Positions 16,516 to 25,246 of a stretch of 34,156 bases of DNA are shown here, piece by piece. This DNA comes from JAADEM01 sp965371855 (GTDB taxonomy: Bacteria > Bacteroidota > Bacteroidia > Bacteroidales > Marinilabiliaceae): assembly GCA_965371855.1 (NCBI GenBank), contig CBDUZZ010000051.1, forward strand, positions 1 to 34,156. The letters run 5' to 3'. A program made the position numbers and the translations under genes. Positions within the stretch are counted from its first letter, which is position 1, and each line of letters opens with the position of its first letter. Below the pieces are notes generated by a model. It worked only from the letters and a program-made list of their open reading frames with translations. It was not told where the DNA came from and did not search any database.

Positions 16516-17526
16516 CTACTCCCCAAAATCTGGAATACAAACTTTAATAAAAGGCCAGTTTTTTCCTGTCAAAAAAACCTTTTTCCAAATAGGATCATAA
16601 GCTATTCCATTCATAACACCTGCATCTTTGTAATACTTTCTATCAATTAATTTATCTACAGAAAAAGTAGCAAGAACTTTTCCTGAAATCGGGTCAATAA
16701 CTACAATTTTATCTTTTCCATAAATATTTACCCAAATCTTTCCTTCTACACACTCCATTTCATTGATGTAATTTACAGGCCCATTGTTATCTATCACTCT
16801 CAAAGTGTCAATAAAATCCATAGTACGAGAATTCATTTTTATAATCTTATTTGTACCATTAGAAACATACAGTATGTCATTTTTTGAGCATAATCCCCAC
16901 CCTACTATTGGCAAATTGATTCTGTCTGTTTCATTAAAATCAAGATCATATAAAACCATTATACTATCATTCCATGTCAACTTATATAAAGTATCTTTTA
17001 TAATAGAAATACCCTCATTGAAAAGATTTATATCTGTAACTTTATCTTTTATGCAAAACCCATCATAGGGGTTGATACTTCTTAACCTTGATTTGCCTTT
17101 TATTCCTGTAGATTCATATAATAAGTCATTATAAAACAGAAAACCCTGTGTATAAGCTGAAGTATCATGTGGTAACTGACCAACCTCCTGAAGAAAAAAC
17201 TCTTTTGGTACAATATCAGAAACAATAAAAACATCATGTTTTCTTTTTACTGTTTTTCCACTATTAAACACTACATTCAATGCAAGCTGATTGGTCCCCG
17301 GGTAGAGTTGTCCGGTAGAAACACAATATCTTCCGGCACTGTATTCACCTCTGATCAAATGTCCTTGAGAAGTAATATATACTGAATCAATCTTTTGTTT
17401 CGTATCCTTAACAGCAAAAACAACGGTATCGGCTAATGTATATCTCTCCTTGTCAGGTAGTGATATTCTATAACTACATGAAAAACAAAAGATGGAAAAA
17501 ATTATTATGGTTAAAAAATAATTCAT
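16516..17526 (-). CDS. Glutaminyl-peptide cyclotransferase-like lipoprotein (Glu_cyclase_2 beta-propeller)
   Basis: Bacterial/plant-type glutaminyl cyclase fold, 336 residues. These enzymes convert N-terminal Gln of peptides or proteins to pyroglutamate. The signal peptide ends in a lipobox-like IFCFSC, Cys at about residue 17. An N-terminal extension (about 20-105) has an Ig-like look; the five-bladed propeller spans about 110-336. Family motifs include HDTSAYTQGFLFYNDLLYE, WGLCSKNDILYVSNGT, INEMECVEGKIWVNIY and VMNGIAYDPIWKKVFLTGKN, which cover the known active-site region. It lies on the minus strand after the aminotransferase gene with a 38-bp gap that holds a dispersed repeat. Confidence 0.9.
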   Translation of the reverse strand: MNYFLTIIIFSIFCFSCSYRISLPDKERYTLADTVVFAVKDTKQKIDSVYITSQGHLIRGEYSAGRYCVSTGQLYPGTNQLALNVVFNSGKTVKRKHDVFIVSDIVPKEFFLQEVGQLPHDTSAYTQGFLFYNDLLYESTGIKGKSRLRSINPYDGFCIKDKVTDINLFNEGISIIKDTLYKLTWNDSIMVLYDLDFNETDRINLPIVGWGLCSKNDILYVSNGTNKIIKMNSRTMDFIDTLRVIDNNGPVNYINEMECVEGKIWVNIYGKDKIVVIDPISGKVLATFSVDKLIDRKYYKDAGVMNGIAYDPIWKKVFLTGKNWPFIKVCIPDFGE

Positions 17527-17542
17527 ATAATTCTATTTTCTG

Positions 17543-17580
17543 AAACCACATGAGGCATATAAGTTCACAAAAGAAACATG
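17543..17580. repeat. ACCACA/CACAAAAG-type dispersed repeat overlapping a gene end
   Basis: A string opening AAACCACATGAGGCATATA and ending CACAAAAGAAACAT, related to 209-241. It overlaps the last codons of the aminotransferase gene: the terminal residues MFLL and the stop codon at 17565 come from repeat sequence. Confidence 0.6.
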
Positions 17581-18758
17581 TCTAAATCACTTTTTTTAAA
17601 AGCTTCTTCAATATTCTCCAATGCTTTTTGTATAACAGACCGAGGGCTACCAACATTCATTCTCATAAAACCTCTCCCCTCTTTTCCAAATAAAGTTCCG
17701 TCATTAAGGCCAACATTAGCACTATTTATTAGAAATAAATTTAATTTCTCCTGATCCCAACCTGTTTTTCTGAAATCGAGCCACAATAAATAAGTTGCCT
17801 CCGGTTTGGTAAAAGTCACCATGGGTAAGCGTTTTGTAACAAAGTCATAAACAAAATCAATATTACCTTCAAGATAGGATATCAATTCATTAAGCCACTC
17901 AGCACCGAAGTTATACGCTGACTCAAGAACAGGTCCTCCCAAAAGATGTCCGGTAAACAGATGAAGGCTGTTTAAAACTTTTCTATACTGATTAATTAAA
18001 TCTTTGTTTTCACATACAATGTATGAAGTACTGAACCCCGCAATATTAAAGGTTTTGCTGGGAGCCATAAAGGTAATGCTATTATTGGCAAATTCATTGT
18101 TGATAGATGCAAAAGGAATATGTCTGTTTCCAAACATTGCTAAGTCAGAATGTATTTCGTCCGAAAGAATTAACACACCATTTTTTATACATATCTCACC
18201 TATTCTGGTTAGCTCTTCCTTTGTCCATAGTCTGCCAACAGGATTATGAGGACTACACAGCATTAATATTTTATTCTCCGGCTTAGATGTCAGTTGTTCC
18301 AGTTCTTCAAAATTAAACCTGTATTTACCTTCAACAAAAACTAATGGATTACATACTAACTTTCTGTAATTATCTTTTACTACAGAAAAAAATGGTGAAT
18401 AAACGGGAGGCTGAATTATAATTCCATCTCCAGGGTTAGTATATGTTAACACAGATAGAGCCAACCCCGGAACAACACCCGGCGAAAACTCAATCCATGA
18501 AGATTTGACATCCCAGTTATGCATGGTATGTAGCCAGTTTTTAATGGCCAAATTAAAACGAGCTGTGCGAATAGTATATCCATAAACAGGATGTTCTGCT
18601 CTTCTTCTTATAGCTTCAGCAACAGCCGGTGGTGATGCAAAATCCATATCGGCAACCCATAACGGGATAACATCAGACTTATTGAAATACTTCTCTCTAA
18701 ATTCGTATTTATAAGCATCTGTTCCTATGCGGCTTATTGGTTTATCAAAATCAAACAT
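17565..18758 (-). CDS. MalY/PatB family PLP-dependent aminotransferase/C-S lyase
   Basis: Fold-type I PLP enzyme, 397 residues. MalY/PatB members cleave C-S bonds of cystathionine or cysteine conjugates, and some act as aminotransferases. The PLP lysine is K235 in APSKTFNIAG. Other cofactor contacts are N172 in SPHNPVG and D200 in SDEIHSDL. The N-terminal IPLWVADMDFASPPAVAEA is the hallmark of the MalY/PatB subgroup, and GFMRMNVGSPR carries the arginine for substrate carboxylate. I use ATG 18758; a TTG two codons upstream is less likely. The C-terminal few residues are encoded by a dispersed repeat, so the gene end may have been altered. It is not next to sulfur metabolism genes. Confidence 0.93.
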   Translation of the reverse strand: MFDFDKPISRIGTDAYKYEFREKYFNKSDVIPLWVADMDFASPPAVAEAIRRRAEHPVYGYTIRTARFNLAIKNWLHTMHNWDVKSSWIEFSPGVVPGLALSVLTYTNPGDGIIIQPPVYSPFFSVVKDNYRKLVCNPLVFVEGKYRFNFEELEQLTSKPENKILMLCSPHNPVGRLWTKEELTRIGEICIKNGVLILSDEIHSDLAMFGNRHIPFASINNEFANNSITFMAPSKTFNIAGFSTSYIVCENKDLINQYRKVLNSLHLFTGHLLGGPVLESAYNFGAEWLNELISYLEGNIDFVYDFVTKRLPMVTFTKPEATYLLWLDFRKTGWDQEKLNLFLINSANVGLNDGTLFGKEGRGFMRMNVGSPRSVIQKALENIEEAFKKSDLDMFLL

Positions 18759-18885
18759 AAGCAATAGTAAAAAGTTATAAAGTTGAAAGTTTTTAAAGTA
18801 TAATGGTACCAGACCATCTTTCTAATTAACAGATGCCATATATTTGACATAAACCATTGTTAAACTCAAACAATTACAATACTTA

Positions 18886-18909
18886 CAAAAAAAGGGCACA
18901 AAGGCCCTT
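18886..18909 (-). terminator. Rho-independent terminator after the two-repeat lipoprotein gene
   Basis: On the minus strand a GC-rich 6-bp stem (AAGGGC with GCCCTT, 18892-18897 and 18904-18909) is followed by seven or more U. It lies 29 bp past the stop codon of the gene at 18938-19726. Confidence 0.82.
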
Positions 18910-18937
18910 AATTAAAATTTAAAAAACTTTGAATATT

Positions 18938-19726
18938 TTACTTTAATACAAAATTAATCTCTTCTACAGTTTCATTATCATCAACATCTCTAAGTGTTAA
19001 TGTTAACTTATAATTACCGGCCTTTGACTCTGGTATAAATCCTCCATAAAGTGGCTTATCAATAAATGTTTCTGAAGTTCCGGTAAGGTCAAACTTCGCT
19101 TGTCCGGGCTCCCATGGGTCGTTAATACCTGTAGCACTCTTCAATACACTTTTACCACCATCCATATAAGTAACATTATATACCAACTCTTTAAGCTCTT
19201 TGTTATCAGTACATTCTGCAGATAAAAGTAGTGGCATAGTGTCATTTGCATCATATTCAGTAGCCTCAGCAGGTTTAGTAACTGTCAACACCGGGTTTGT
19301 AGCAATAATTTCAACATTGACCTCTTTAACAGTTATGTTAGGAACATCAGCATTATCACTAACTTCAAATTTCACCTTGTATGTACCGACTTGACAAACA
19401 GGGATAGGACCACCAAACAAAAATATATTATCAATATTTTGAGGTGTACCTGAAAGAGGGATTGTCATTGATGAAGGAGCCCATGGAGTTCCGTCACCTA
19501 CACCACTTACAAGGCTAAGGGAGACAAGACAATTCTTAAGTCCTTTATTATCTGAAAATGAAGCTGTACAAAGTATAGTTTCACCAACAGCATATTCATC
19601 GTCCTCTGAAGGAGTTTGAACAGAAACTACAGGCTTTGTTGTATCAACTTCTTCTGAATCACCACCACAACTAAAAGTTATTGTAGTTAAAAATATTACG
19701 ATAAATAACAGATTAAATTTCTTCAT
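18938..19726 (-). CDS. Lipoprotein with two tandem DUF4625-like domains
   Basis: Predicted surface or periplasmic lipoprotein, 262 residues, function unknown. From ATG 19726 the signal is KKFNLLFIVIFLTTITFSC, a good lipobox. Two homologous Ig-like units of about 110 residues follow. Each opens with a PV-x-V-x-x-P block (PVVSVQTPSEDDEY; PVLTVTKPAEATEY), has DNKGLK or DNKELK near its centre, then PW[AE]P, a [LF]xGT block, [LY][FY]GG[PF]IP and GTYKVKFEVSD or GNYKLTLTLRD. This resembles DUF4625, a Bacteroidota adhesin-like family. The frame also opens at ATG 19759, but the promoter position and signal peptide favour 19726. It has its own promoter and terminator, so it is monocistronic. Confidence 0.85.
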   Translation of the reverse strand: MKKFNLLFIVIFLTTITFSCGGDSEEVDTTKPVVSVQTPSEDDEYAVGETILCTASFSDNKGLKNCLVSLSLVSGVGDGTPWAPSSMTIPLSGTPQNIDNIFLFGGPIPVCQVGTYKVKFEVSDNADVPNITVKEVNVEIIATNPVLTVTKPAEATEYDANDTMPLLLSAECTDNKELKELVYNVTYMDGGKSVLKSATGINDPWEPGQAKFDLTGTSETFIDKPLYGGFIPESKAGNYKLTLTLRDVDDNETVEEINFVLK

Positions 19727-19775
19727 AATTAATTTATTTAACTTAAAAACAATTTTCATAAAAAAAACAATGCCC

Positions 19776-19806
19776 CAAAATTATTATTTTTTACTATTAA
19801 AACAAG
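19776..19806 (-). promoter_or_regulatory. Putative promoter of the two-repeat lipoprotein
   Basis: On the minus strand: CTTG (19803-19806), a 19-bp spacer, then TAATTTTG (19776-19783), a full TAnnTTTG match. A start near 19769 leaves about 43 nt before ATG 19726 but only about 10 before ATG 19759, supporting the inner start. Confidence 0.5.
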
Positions 19807-19834
19807 AAACAAAGCTTAGATATTAACAATTAAT

Positions 19835-20812
19835 TTATTTAAGGTTATTCCAATACCATTCTATAGCCCTTTCAAGACCTGTTCGCACATCATACTCGGG
19901 ATTATACCCAATAAGATTTTTTGCTTTATCAATAGAGGCCAGTGAATGAGGTATATCACCTTCTCTTGAGGAACCATATTCAATTTCAACATCAGCTATT
20001 TCAGGATCAAATCCCGACAATGATGTTTTCAGATAATCGACCAATTGATTCAAGGTTGTTCGTTCTCCAAACGCCACATTATATACAGTATTTACAGCGC
20101 TTTCATCCTGAACCGTTGCGGCCAGTTGATTTGCCTGAATAACATTTTCAACATAAGTAAAATCACGAGAAAAAGAGCCATCACCGTTTATCACAGGAGA
20201 TTCTTTTTTCATTAATGATTTAATAAATTTAGGAATAACAGCTGCATAGGCACCGTCAGGATCCTGCCTTCGTCCAAATACATTAAAATACCTCAAACCT
20301 ATCAACTGCATATTATACAATTTACCAAATACATCAGCATATAGCTCATTCACATATTTAGTTATTGCATAAGGTGAAAGCGGCTTTCCTATTTTATCCT
20401 CAACCTTTGGTAACTCTTTACTATCACCATATGTTGAAGAGCTGGCAGCATATACAAAACGAACAACACCCTCATCCCTTGCCGCAACTAACATATTCAC
20501 GAAACCAGACACATTAACTTCATTAGACGTAATGGGGTCTTTTATTGACCTTGGTACTGAACCTAATGCAGCCTGATGTAACACAATGGAAACACCCTTC
20601 ACCGCTTTCCTGCAAGTATCAAGATCGCGGATATCCCCATCTATTAACGCGAAAGCCTGATTTTCCAGAAACGGAGCTACATTTTCTCTTTTGCCTGTTG
20701 AAAAATTATCAAGACACACTACCTCATTATCCTGTGTTAATAATCGTTCTACCAGATTAGAACCGATAAATCCGGCTCCTCCTGTTACAAGTACTTTTTT
20801 GTTTTTTATCAT
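19835..20812 (-). CDS. NAD-dependent epimerase, WbpP/Gne-like UDP-GlcNAc/GalNAc 4-epimerase
   Basis: Extended short-chain dehydrogenase, 325 residues, probably interconverting UDP-GlcNAc and UDP-GalNAc or their uronic acids for surface polysaccharide. NAD-binding GGAGFIG is at 11-17. The catalytic triad is S124-S126 region, Y148 and K152 (YAITK). Segments typical of the WbpP/TviC branch are HQAALGSVPRSI (79-90), GRRQDPDGAYAAVIPKF and GDGSFSRDFTYVENV. No glycosyltransferase or polysaccharide gene is adjacent, so this is an isolated copy and the precise sugar is inferred. The nearest neighbours are the two-repeat lipoprotein downstream and odhB upstream, each with its own transcript. Confidence 0.9.
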   Translation of the reverse strand: MIKNKKVLVTGGAGFIGSNLVERLLTQDNEVVCLDNFSTGKRENVAPFLENQAFALIDGDIRDLDTCRKAVKGVSIVLHQAALGSVPRSIKDPITSNEVNVSGFVNMLVAARDEGVVRFVYAASSSTYGDSKELPKVEDKIGKPLSPYAITKYVNELYADVFGKLYNMQLIGLRYFNVFGRRQDPDGAYAAVIPKFIKSLMKKESPVINGDGSFSRDFTYVENVIQANQLAATVQDESAVNTVYNVAFGERTTLNQLVDYLKTSLSGFDPEIADVEIEYGSSREGDIPHSLASIDKAKNLIGYNPEYDVRTGLERAIEWYWNNLK

Positions 20813-20972
20813 TTTATCTCAACAACATTTACGAATTGTTAAAGTAAGTAATGATAAGCGATATATCCAACTATACAAATAACAATATTACGAATGAACC
20901 CAAACTATGCATTAGAAATATTGGATAAGTATCTTACACCAACATTCAGCTTTTAGCCTATTTATTTACAAA

Positions 20973-21018
20973 AGTGACGGGGTGACTTCTCAATTCATCA
21001 GAAAGTCACCCCGTCACT
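20973..21018. repeat. Dispersed perfect hairpin, copy 1
   Basis: AGTGACGGGGTGACTT (20973-20988) and its exact reverse complement (21003-21018) form a 16-bp perfect stem with a 14-nt loop. The same arms recur at 28354-28399. It lies between the odhB stop and the epimerase start (both minus), without a U tract. Confidence 0.9.
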
Positions 21019-21030
21019 ATAAATCGAACG

Positions 21031-21050
21031 AATCACCAAATCACCACATT
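21031..21050. repeat. 9-bp repeat AATCACCAA at the odhB stop
   Basis: AATCACCAA followed by AATCACCAC, a 9-bp periodic string running into the odhB stop codon (21049-21051). A diverged relative on the other strand (TTGGTGATTTGATT) occurs near 29263. Confidence 0.55.
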
Positions 21051-22308
21051 ATAAATCCAATACTCTCATATCCGGATCATTCCCATGAAAAAGTAATTTA
21101 ACGGGATTTTCCAACATATCTTTTATTTTAACAAGAAAACCAACAGAATCTTTACCGTCAATTATCCTGTGATCGTACGACAGCGCAACATACATAACAG
21201 GTCGAACCTCAACATTTCCATTCACAGCAACCGGCCGATCAACAATATTATGCATTCCTAAAATAGCAGATTGAGGAGGGTTAATCAGAGGTGTTGATAG
21301 CATAGAGCCAAAAGTACCGCCATTTGTAATTGTAAAAGTACCACCCTTCATCTCGCTAAGAGACAATTTTCCATCTCTCGCTTTTTGAGCAAGCTCTTTA
21401 AGGTTATTTTCTATATCAGCCAAAGTTAATGTTTCAACATTTCTAATGACAGGAACCATTAGTCCTTTAGGAGCCTGAACAGCAACAGAGATATCAACAT
21501 AATCAGGTATTAAAAACTCATCCCCGTCTATCATTGAATTTACCATAGAAAACTGCTTTAATGCCACTGAAGATGCTTTAATGAAAAAAGACATAAACCC
21601 AAGTTTAACACCATGCTTATCGATAAAATCAGACTGATAGTTTTTTCGTAATGCTATTATTCGTGACATATCCACCTCATTAAATGTGGTGAGCATTGCT
21701 GTTTCATTTTTCACACTAACCAGGCGTTGAGCAAGTTTTTTACGTAACTGTGACATTTTTTTCCTGCTAACTTCACGCGATACCTCATGGTTGAAACCAA
21801 CTAAATCTTCTTGCACATCCATACCGGATATGCCTTTCACCTTTTGTACATCTTTAGCGTTTAGTCGTTTTAGACCTTTTATAATTTCATCTACAGAAAG
21901 CCCCTCCTCCTCCATCATATTTTTTGCTAAGGGAGTAACTTTTACTTTTGAATACGACTCTTCCACGTTTGTCTCTTTTTCAAAAGAAACGCTTTCCACT
22001 TTCTTTTTTTCATCTTTAACTACAGGCTGGTCTTCAGCTTTTTCTTCCGATAATGAAGGTAACTTATCTGCAAATTCAGTATCAATTGTACAAGCAACAG
22101 ACCCTACTTTAACGGTCTCTCCTTCTGCAATCCTGACATTTATTTTTCCAGCCTCAGTAGCTAACAGTGATAATGTTGCTTTATCCGATTCTATTTCTGC
22201 CAATTCCTGATCAACACTAACGATATCTCCATCTTTAACCATCCATGTCGTTAGTTCAACCTCATTAACAGATTCCCCTGGTGTAGGTATTTTTACTTCT
22301 ACTATCAT
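21049..22308 (-). CDS. odhB: 2-oxoglutarate dehydrogenase E2, dihydrolipoyl succinyltransferase
   Basis: E2 core of the 2-oxoglutarate dehydrogenase complex (TCA cycle), 419 residues. The lipoyl domain (1-77) has the modified lysine K43 in EIESDKATLSL. After an acidic linker comes the E3/E1-binding region (about 122-162), which is degenerate: it reads SVDEIIKGLKRLNAKDV where most E2 proteins have a GTGxxGR segment. The catalytic domain (about 185-419) keeps H380 and D384 in DHRIIDGKD. The neighbouring E1 gene and the FNEVDMS/KLGFMSFF features favour the succinyl over the acetyl form. It follows odhA with a 70-bp gap containing 7-bp repeats. E3 (lpd) is not in the window. Confidence 0.95.
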   Translation of the reverse strand: MIVEVKIPTPGESVNEVELTTWMVKDGDIVSVDQELAEIESDKATLSLLATEAGKINVRIAEGETVKVGSVACTIDTEFADKLPSLSEEKAEDQPVVKDEKKKVESVSFEKETNVEESYSKVKVTPLAKNMMEEEGLSVDEIIKGLKRLNAKDVQKVKGISGMDVQEDLVGFNHEVSREVSRKKMSQLRKKLAQRLVSVKNETAMLTTFNEVDMSRIIALRKNYQSDFIDKHGVKLGFMSFFIKASSVALKQFSMVNSMIDGDEFLIPDYVDISVAVQAPKGLMVPVIRNVETLTLADIENNLKELAQKARDGKLSLSEMKGGTFTITNGGTFGSMLSTPLINPPQSAILGMHNIVDRPVAVNGNVEVRPVMYVALSYDHRIIDGKDSVGFLVKIKDMLENPVKLLFHGNDPDMRVLDL

Positions 22309-22333
22309 GTCTTAAAAATTGGTTATTTGAGTA

Positions 22334-22371
22334 TTTACTGTTTACTGACAATTCGTAATTCGTAATTCAAC
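22334..22371. repeat. 7-bp tandem repeats (TTTACTG and ATTCGTA)
   Basis: TTTACTG twice (22334-22347), then after ACA, ATTCGTA twice and ATTCAAC (22351-22371). Two different heptads sit side by side in the odhA-odhB gap. Confidence 0.85.
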
Positions 22372-22378
22372 ATTATCA

Positions 22379-25201
22379 TCAAATACTAAATCTTTGTTTT
22401 TCTTCAAAGTACTTATGCTGTTTAAGTATCTCTTCTCGTGTCTTTCCTTCCACACACTGCAAGCCACAATATTTATTTTTCAACTCACAATGACAAGGTT
22501 TAAATACTTTATTAACTATTTCATTCTGCCCAATTTGATGCAATCGAGTTAAACCTGTAGCAGGGCTTCCGCTGGCCAATCGTGCCACAGGAACAAGCTT
22601 AAGACCGGGCAACTGATTTTGAATATAATACCATGGCCCTACATTTTCAGGTTCCTCCTGAACCCACAAATGAAGAAGTGTGTTTTTATATTTTTGTAAT
22701 ATGCTCTGTATCTGTTTTTGGGGGAATGGGTGAAGCTGTTCAATACGAATAATTGCAACATCACGAGCATTAAGCTCTTCCTTTCTGACTAACAAATCGT
22801 AATATATCTTACCCGAACAGAAGACGACCCGTTTCACATCATCAACATCCACTGCATCATCATCAATAACCTCTCTAAAATGCGTATCTCCTGACATATC
22901 CTCAAGTGTTGAAACACACTTAGGATGTCTGAGCAGACTTTTAGGAGTAAAAATTATTAACGGAACCCGATAATCAACAGTTAACTGCCTGCGCAATACA
23001 TGAAATAGATTTGCCGGAGTAGTACAGTTAACTATCTGCATATTATTTCGGGCGGATAGTTGCAGAAAACGTTCTATTCTGGCACTCGAATGTTCAGGCC
23101 CTTGTCCTTCATACCCATGCGGTAAATAGAGAACCAATCCGTTTTGCAACCCCCACTTCTCTTCGGCCGAGCTGATATACTGATCAATAATAACCTGAGC
23201 TACATTTACAAAATCACCAAATTGTGCTTCCCAAACCGTTAAGCCATTCGGAGTAGCAAGGGCATAACCATATTCAAATCCCATTACTCCATATTCAGAC
23301 AGCAGTGAGTTATATATTTCAAATGATGCCTGATTGTCATCAACATGCTTCAGCGGATAGTATTTCTCACCTGTGTCTTCCTGCACAAAAACAGCATGCC
23401 GGTGAGCAAATGTACCTCTCTCAGAATCCTGACCACTTATACGCACAGGTCGATTTTCAGTCAAAAGAGTTCCATAAGCCAATAACTCAGCAAGAGCCCA
23501 GTCGAGAGTGTTACTGTCAACCATCTTTTTACGGTCAGCAATAATTTTATGAATTTTTCTATAGAAATTTAAATTTTCAGGAAGAGTATTTATCCTACTT
23601 AGTATATGTAATAACCTGTTTTTATCAATACCGGTAATCGATGATTTACCAAAATCTTTATCATCAGCATATCTGTAATCTTCCCAATCCTCCTCTAAAA
23701 AACGTTTAATTGTAATTTTTTCAATGTCCGTTGATTCATCAAGTTTTTGTTCAAGAAGGCTGTTAAATTGATTTATCTCAGCTGTCAACTCTTTACTAGA
23801 CAACACACTTTCTTTTAGAAGCTGCTTTCCGTAAATATCTCTCACATTAGGATGTTTACTAATTGCATTGTACAGTAATGGTTGCGTAAAACGTGGCTCA
23901 TCACCTTCATTATGCCCATATTTTCTGTATGACAGCAAATCAATAAAAACATCAGTATTGAATTTCTGCCTGAACTCGATAGCCAACTCAAGAGCGTAAA
24001 CCACAGCCTCCGGATCATCTCCGTTTATATGAAATACCGGCGATCTTGTTACTTTGGCAATATCGGTACTATAAGTCGATGACCGCCCATCAAGATAATT
24101 AGTAGTAAAACCAACCTGATTATTTACAACAATATGAATTGTTCCACCGGTTTTATATCCGGGCAACAAACTCATCTGAACCACTTCATAAACTACTCCC
24201 TGTACAGACATTGAAGCATCACCGTGAATTACAACAGGAATAAGCTTATTAAAGTCTCTTCCATATTTATGATCTGTCTTACCTCGTGAAATACCTTCAG
24301 CAACAGGTGATACAGCCTCCAGATGTGAAGGGTTTGGAACAAGGTTAACCCTAACTTTTACTCCTGTTTGTGTCTCTATATCATTACCATATCCCAAATG
24401 ATATTTCACATCACCCAACGATATATTATCTTCATATTCATCGCCAATGAACTCCTTAAAAATCCTTTCGTAGGGCTTGTTCAGTGTGTTACTCAACACA
24501 TTAAGCCTTCCCCGGTGCGACATTCCAATAATAATCTCCTCAACCCCCAATGTTGCACCTTTATCAATTACTGCCTTTAATCCCGGTATTAATGACTCGG
24601 CTCCTTCAAGTGAAAACCTTTTCTGACCAACAAATTTCTTATGAATAAAACCCTCTAAACCAACAGCTTTTATTAATTCATTAAAAATGTTTTTTTTCTT
24701 CTTCAAATCAAATTCAGGAGTATTACGTTCTTTCTCCATCTTATTTTTCAACCAGGTAATTACTTCAGGAGCCCTGACATATAAATATTCAACTCCAATA
24801 TTTCCGCAATACGTTTGATTTAAATGATTTATTATTCCCCGTAAAGTAGTTGCTCCTATTCCTATCTCTTTTCCGGCCTGAAAAACAGTATCCAAATCTT
24901 CTTCATTCAATCCAAAATTTTCCATATCCAAAGTAGGATAATATTTTCGTCTGGTACGAACCGGATTTGTATGCGTAAAAAGATGTCCTCTTTGGCGATA
25001 CCCGTGAATAAGATTCAGAACTTTAAATTCTTTCCCAATTTGTCCACTTTCGGTAGTATCATAATTCTTTAAAACAAAATCAAAACCCTGAAAAAACAAT
25101 TTATAACTTTCATCAACACTCTCAGGATCACTTATATATTGCCTGTAAAGATTATCTATAGCATCAATACTGCTATTTCCAACAAACGAGAATTTATCCA
25201 T
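22379..25201 (-). CDS. odhA: 2-oxoglutarate dehydrogenase E1 component
   Basis: Thiamine-diphosphate decarboxylase of the 2-oxoglutarate dehydrogenase complex, 940 residues, the usual length. The N-terminal NSSIDAIDNLYRQYISDPES helix is typical of the family and mediates E2 contact. GMSHRGRLNVL and the ThDP-binding HGDAS (about residue 325) followed by VVNNQVGFTT mark the cofactor site. RYGHNEGDEP-like RKYGHNEGDEP, FGYALATPNGL-type FEYGYALATPNGL and GYEGQGPEHSSARIERFLQ are further family blocks. It is transcribed with odhB and diverges from the AddB-like gene with only 45 bp between their chosen start codons, so regulatory sites must overlap. Presence of E1 and E2 implies an oxidative TCA branch, unless 2-oxoacid:ferredoxin oxidoreductases replace it. 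Confidence 0.97.
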   Translation of the reverse strand: MDKFSFVGNSSIDAIDNLYRQYISDPESVDESYKLFFQGFDFVLKNYDTTESGQIGKEFKVLNLIHGYRQRGHLFTHTNPVRTRRKYYPTLDMENFGLNEEDLDTVFQAGKEIGIGATTLRGIINHLNQTYCGNIGVEYLYVRAPEVITWLKNKMEKERNTPEFDLKKKKNIFNELIKAVGLEGFIHKKFVGQKRFSLEGAESLIPGLKAVIDKGATLGVEEIIIGMSHRGRLNVLSNTLNKPYERIFKEFIGDEYEDNISLGDVKYHLGYGNDIETQTGVKVRVNLVPNPSHLEAVSPVAEGISRGKTDHKYGRDFNKLIPVVIHGDASMSVQGVVYEVVQMSLLPGYKTGGTIHIVVNNQVGFTTNYLDGRSSTYSTDIAKVTRSPVFHINGDDPEAVVYALELAIEFRQKFNTDVFIDLLSYRKYGHNEGDEPRFTQPLLYNAISKHPNVRDIYGKQLLKESVLSSKELTAEINQFNSLLEQKLDESTDIEKITIKRFLEEDWEDYRYADDKDFGKSSITGIDKNRLLHILSRINTLPENLNFYRKIHKIIADRKKMVDSNTLDWALAELLAYGTLLTENRPVRISGQDSERGTFAHRHAVFVQEDTGEKYYPLKHVDDNQASFEIYNSLLSEYGVMGFEYGYALATPNGLTVWEAQFGDFVNVAQVIIDQYISSAEEKWGLQNGLVLYLPHGYEGQGPEHSSARIERFLQLSARNNMQIVNCTTPANLFHVLRRQLTVDYRVPLIIFTPKSLLRHPKCVSTLEDMSGDTHFREVIDDDAVDVDDVKRVVFCSGKIYYDLLVRKEELNARDVAIIRIEQLHPFPQKQIQSILQKYKNTLLHLWVQEEPENVGPWYYIQNQLPGLKLVPVARLASGSPATGLTRLHQIGQNEIVNKVFKPCHCELKNKYCGLQCVEGKTREEILKQHKYFEEKQRFSI

Positions 25202-25246
25202 ATTTTGTAAATGCTAATACTATATTCACTATTTTTAAAACAAAAA

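Noticed and set aside
25211..25246. Upstream ATG for the AddB-like protein
   Set aside because: Adds MLILYSLFLKQK, absent from family N-termini as I know them, and narrows the gap to the divergent odhA start to 9 bp.
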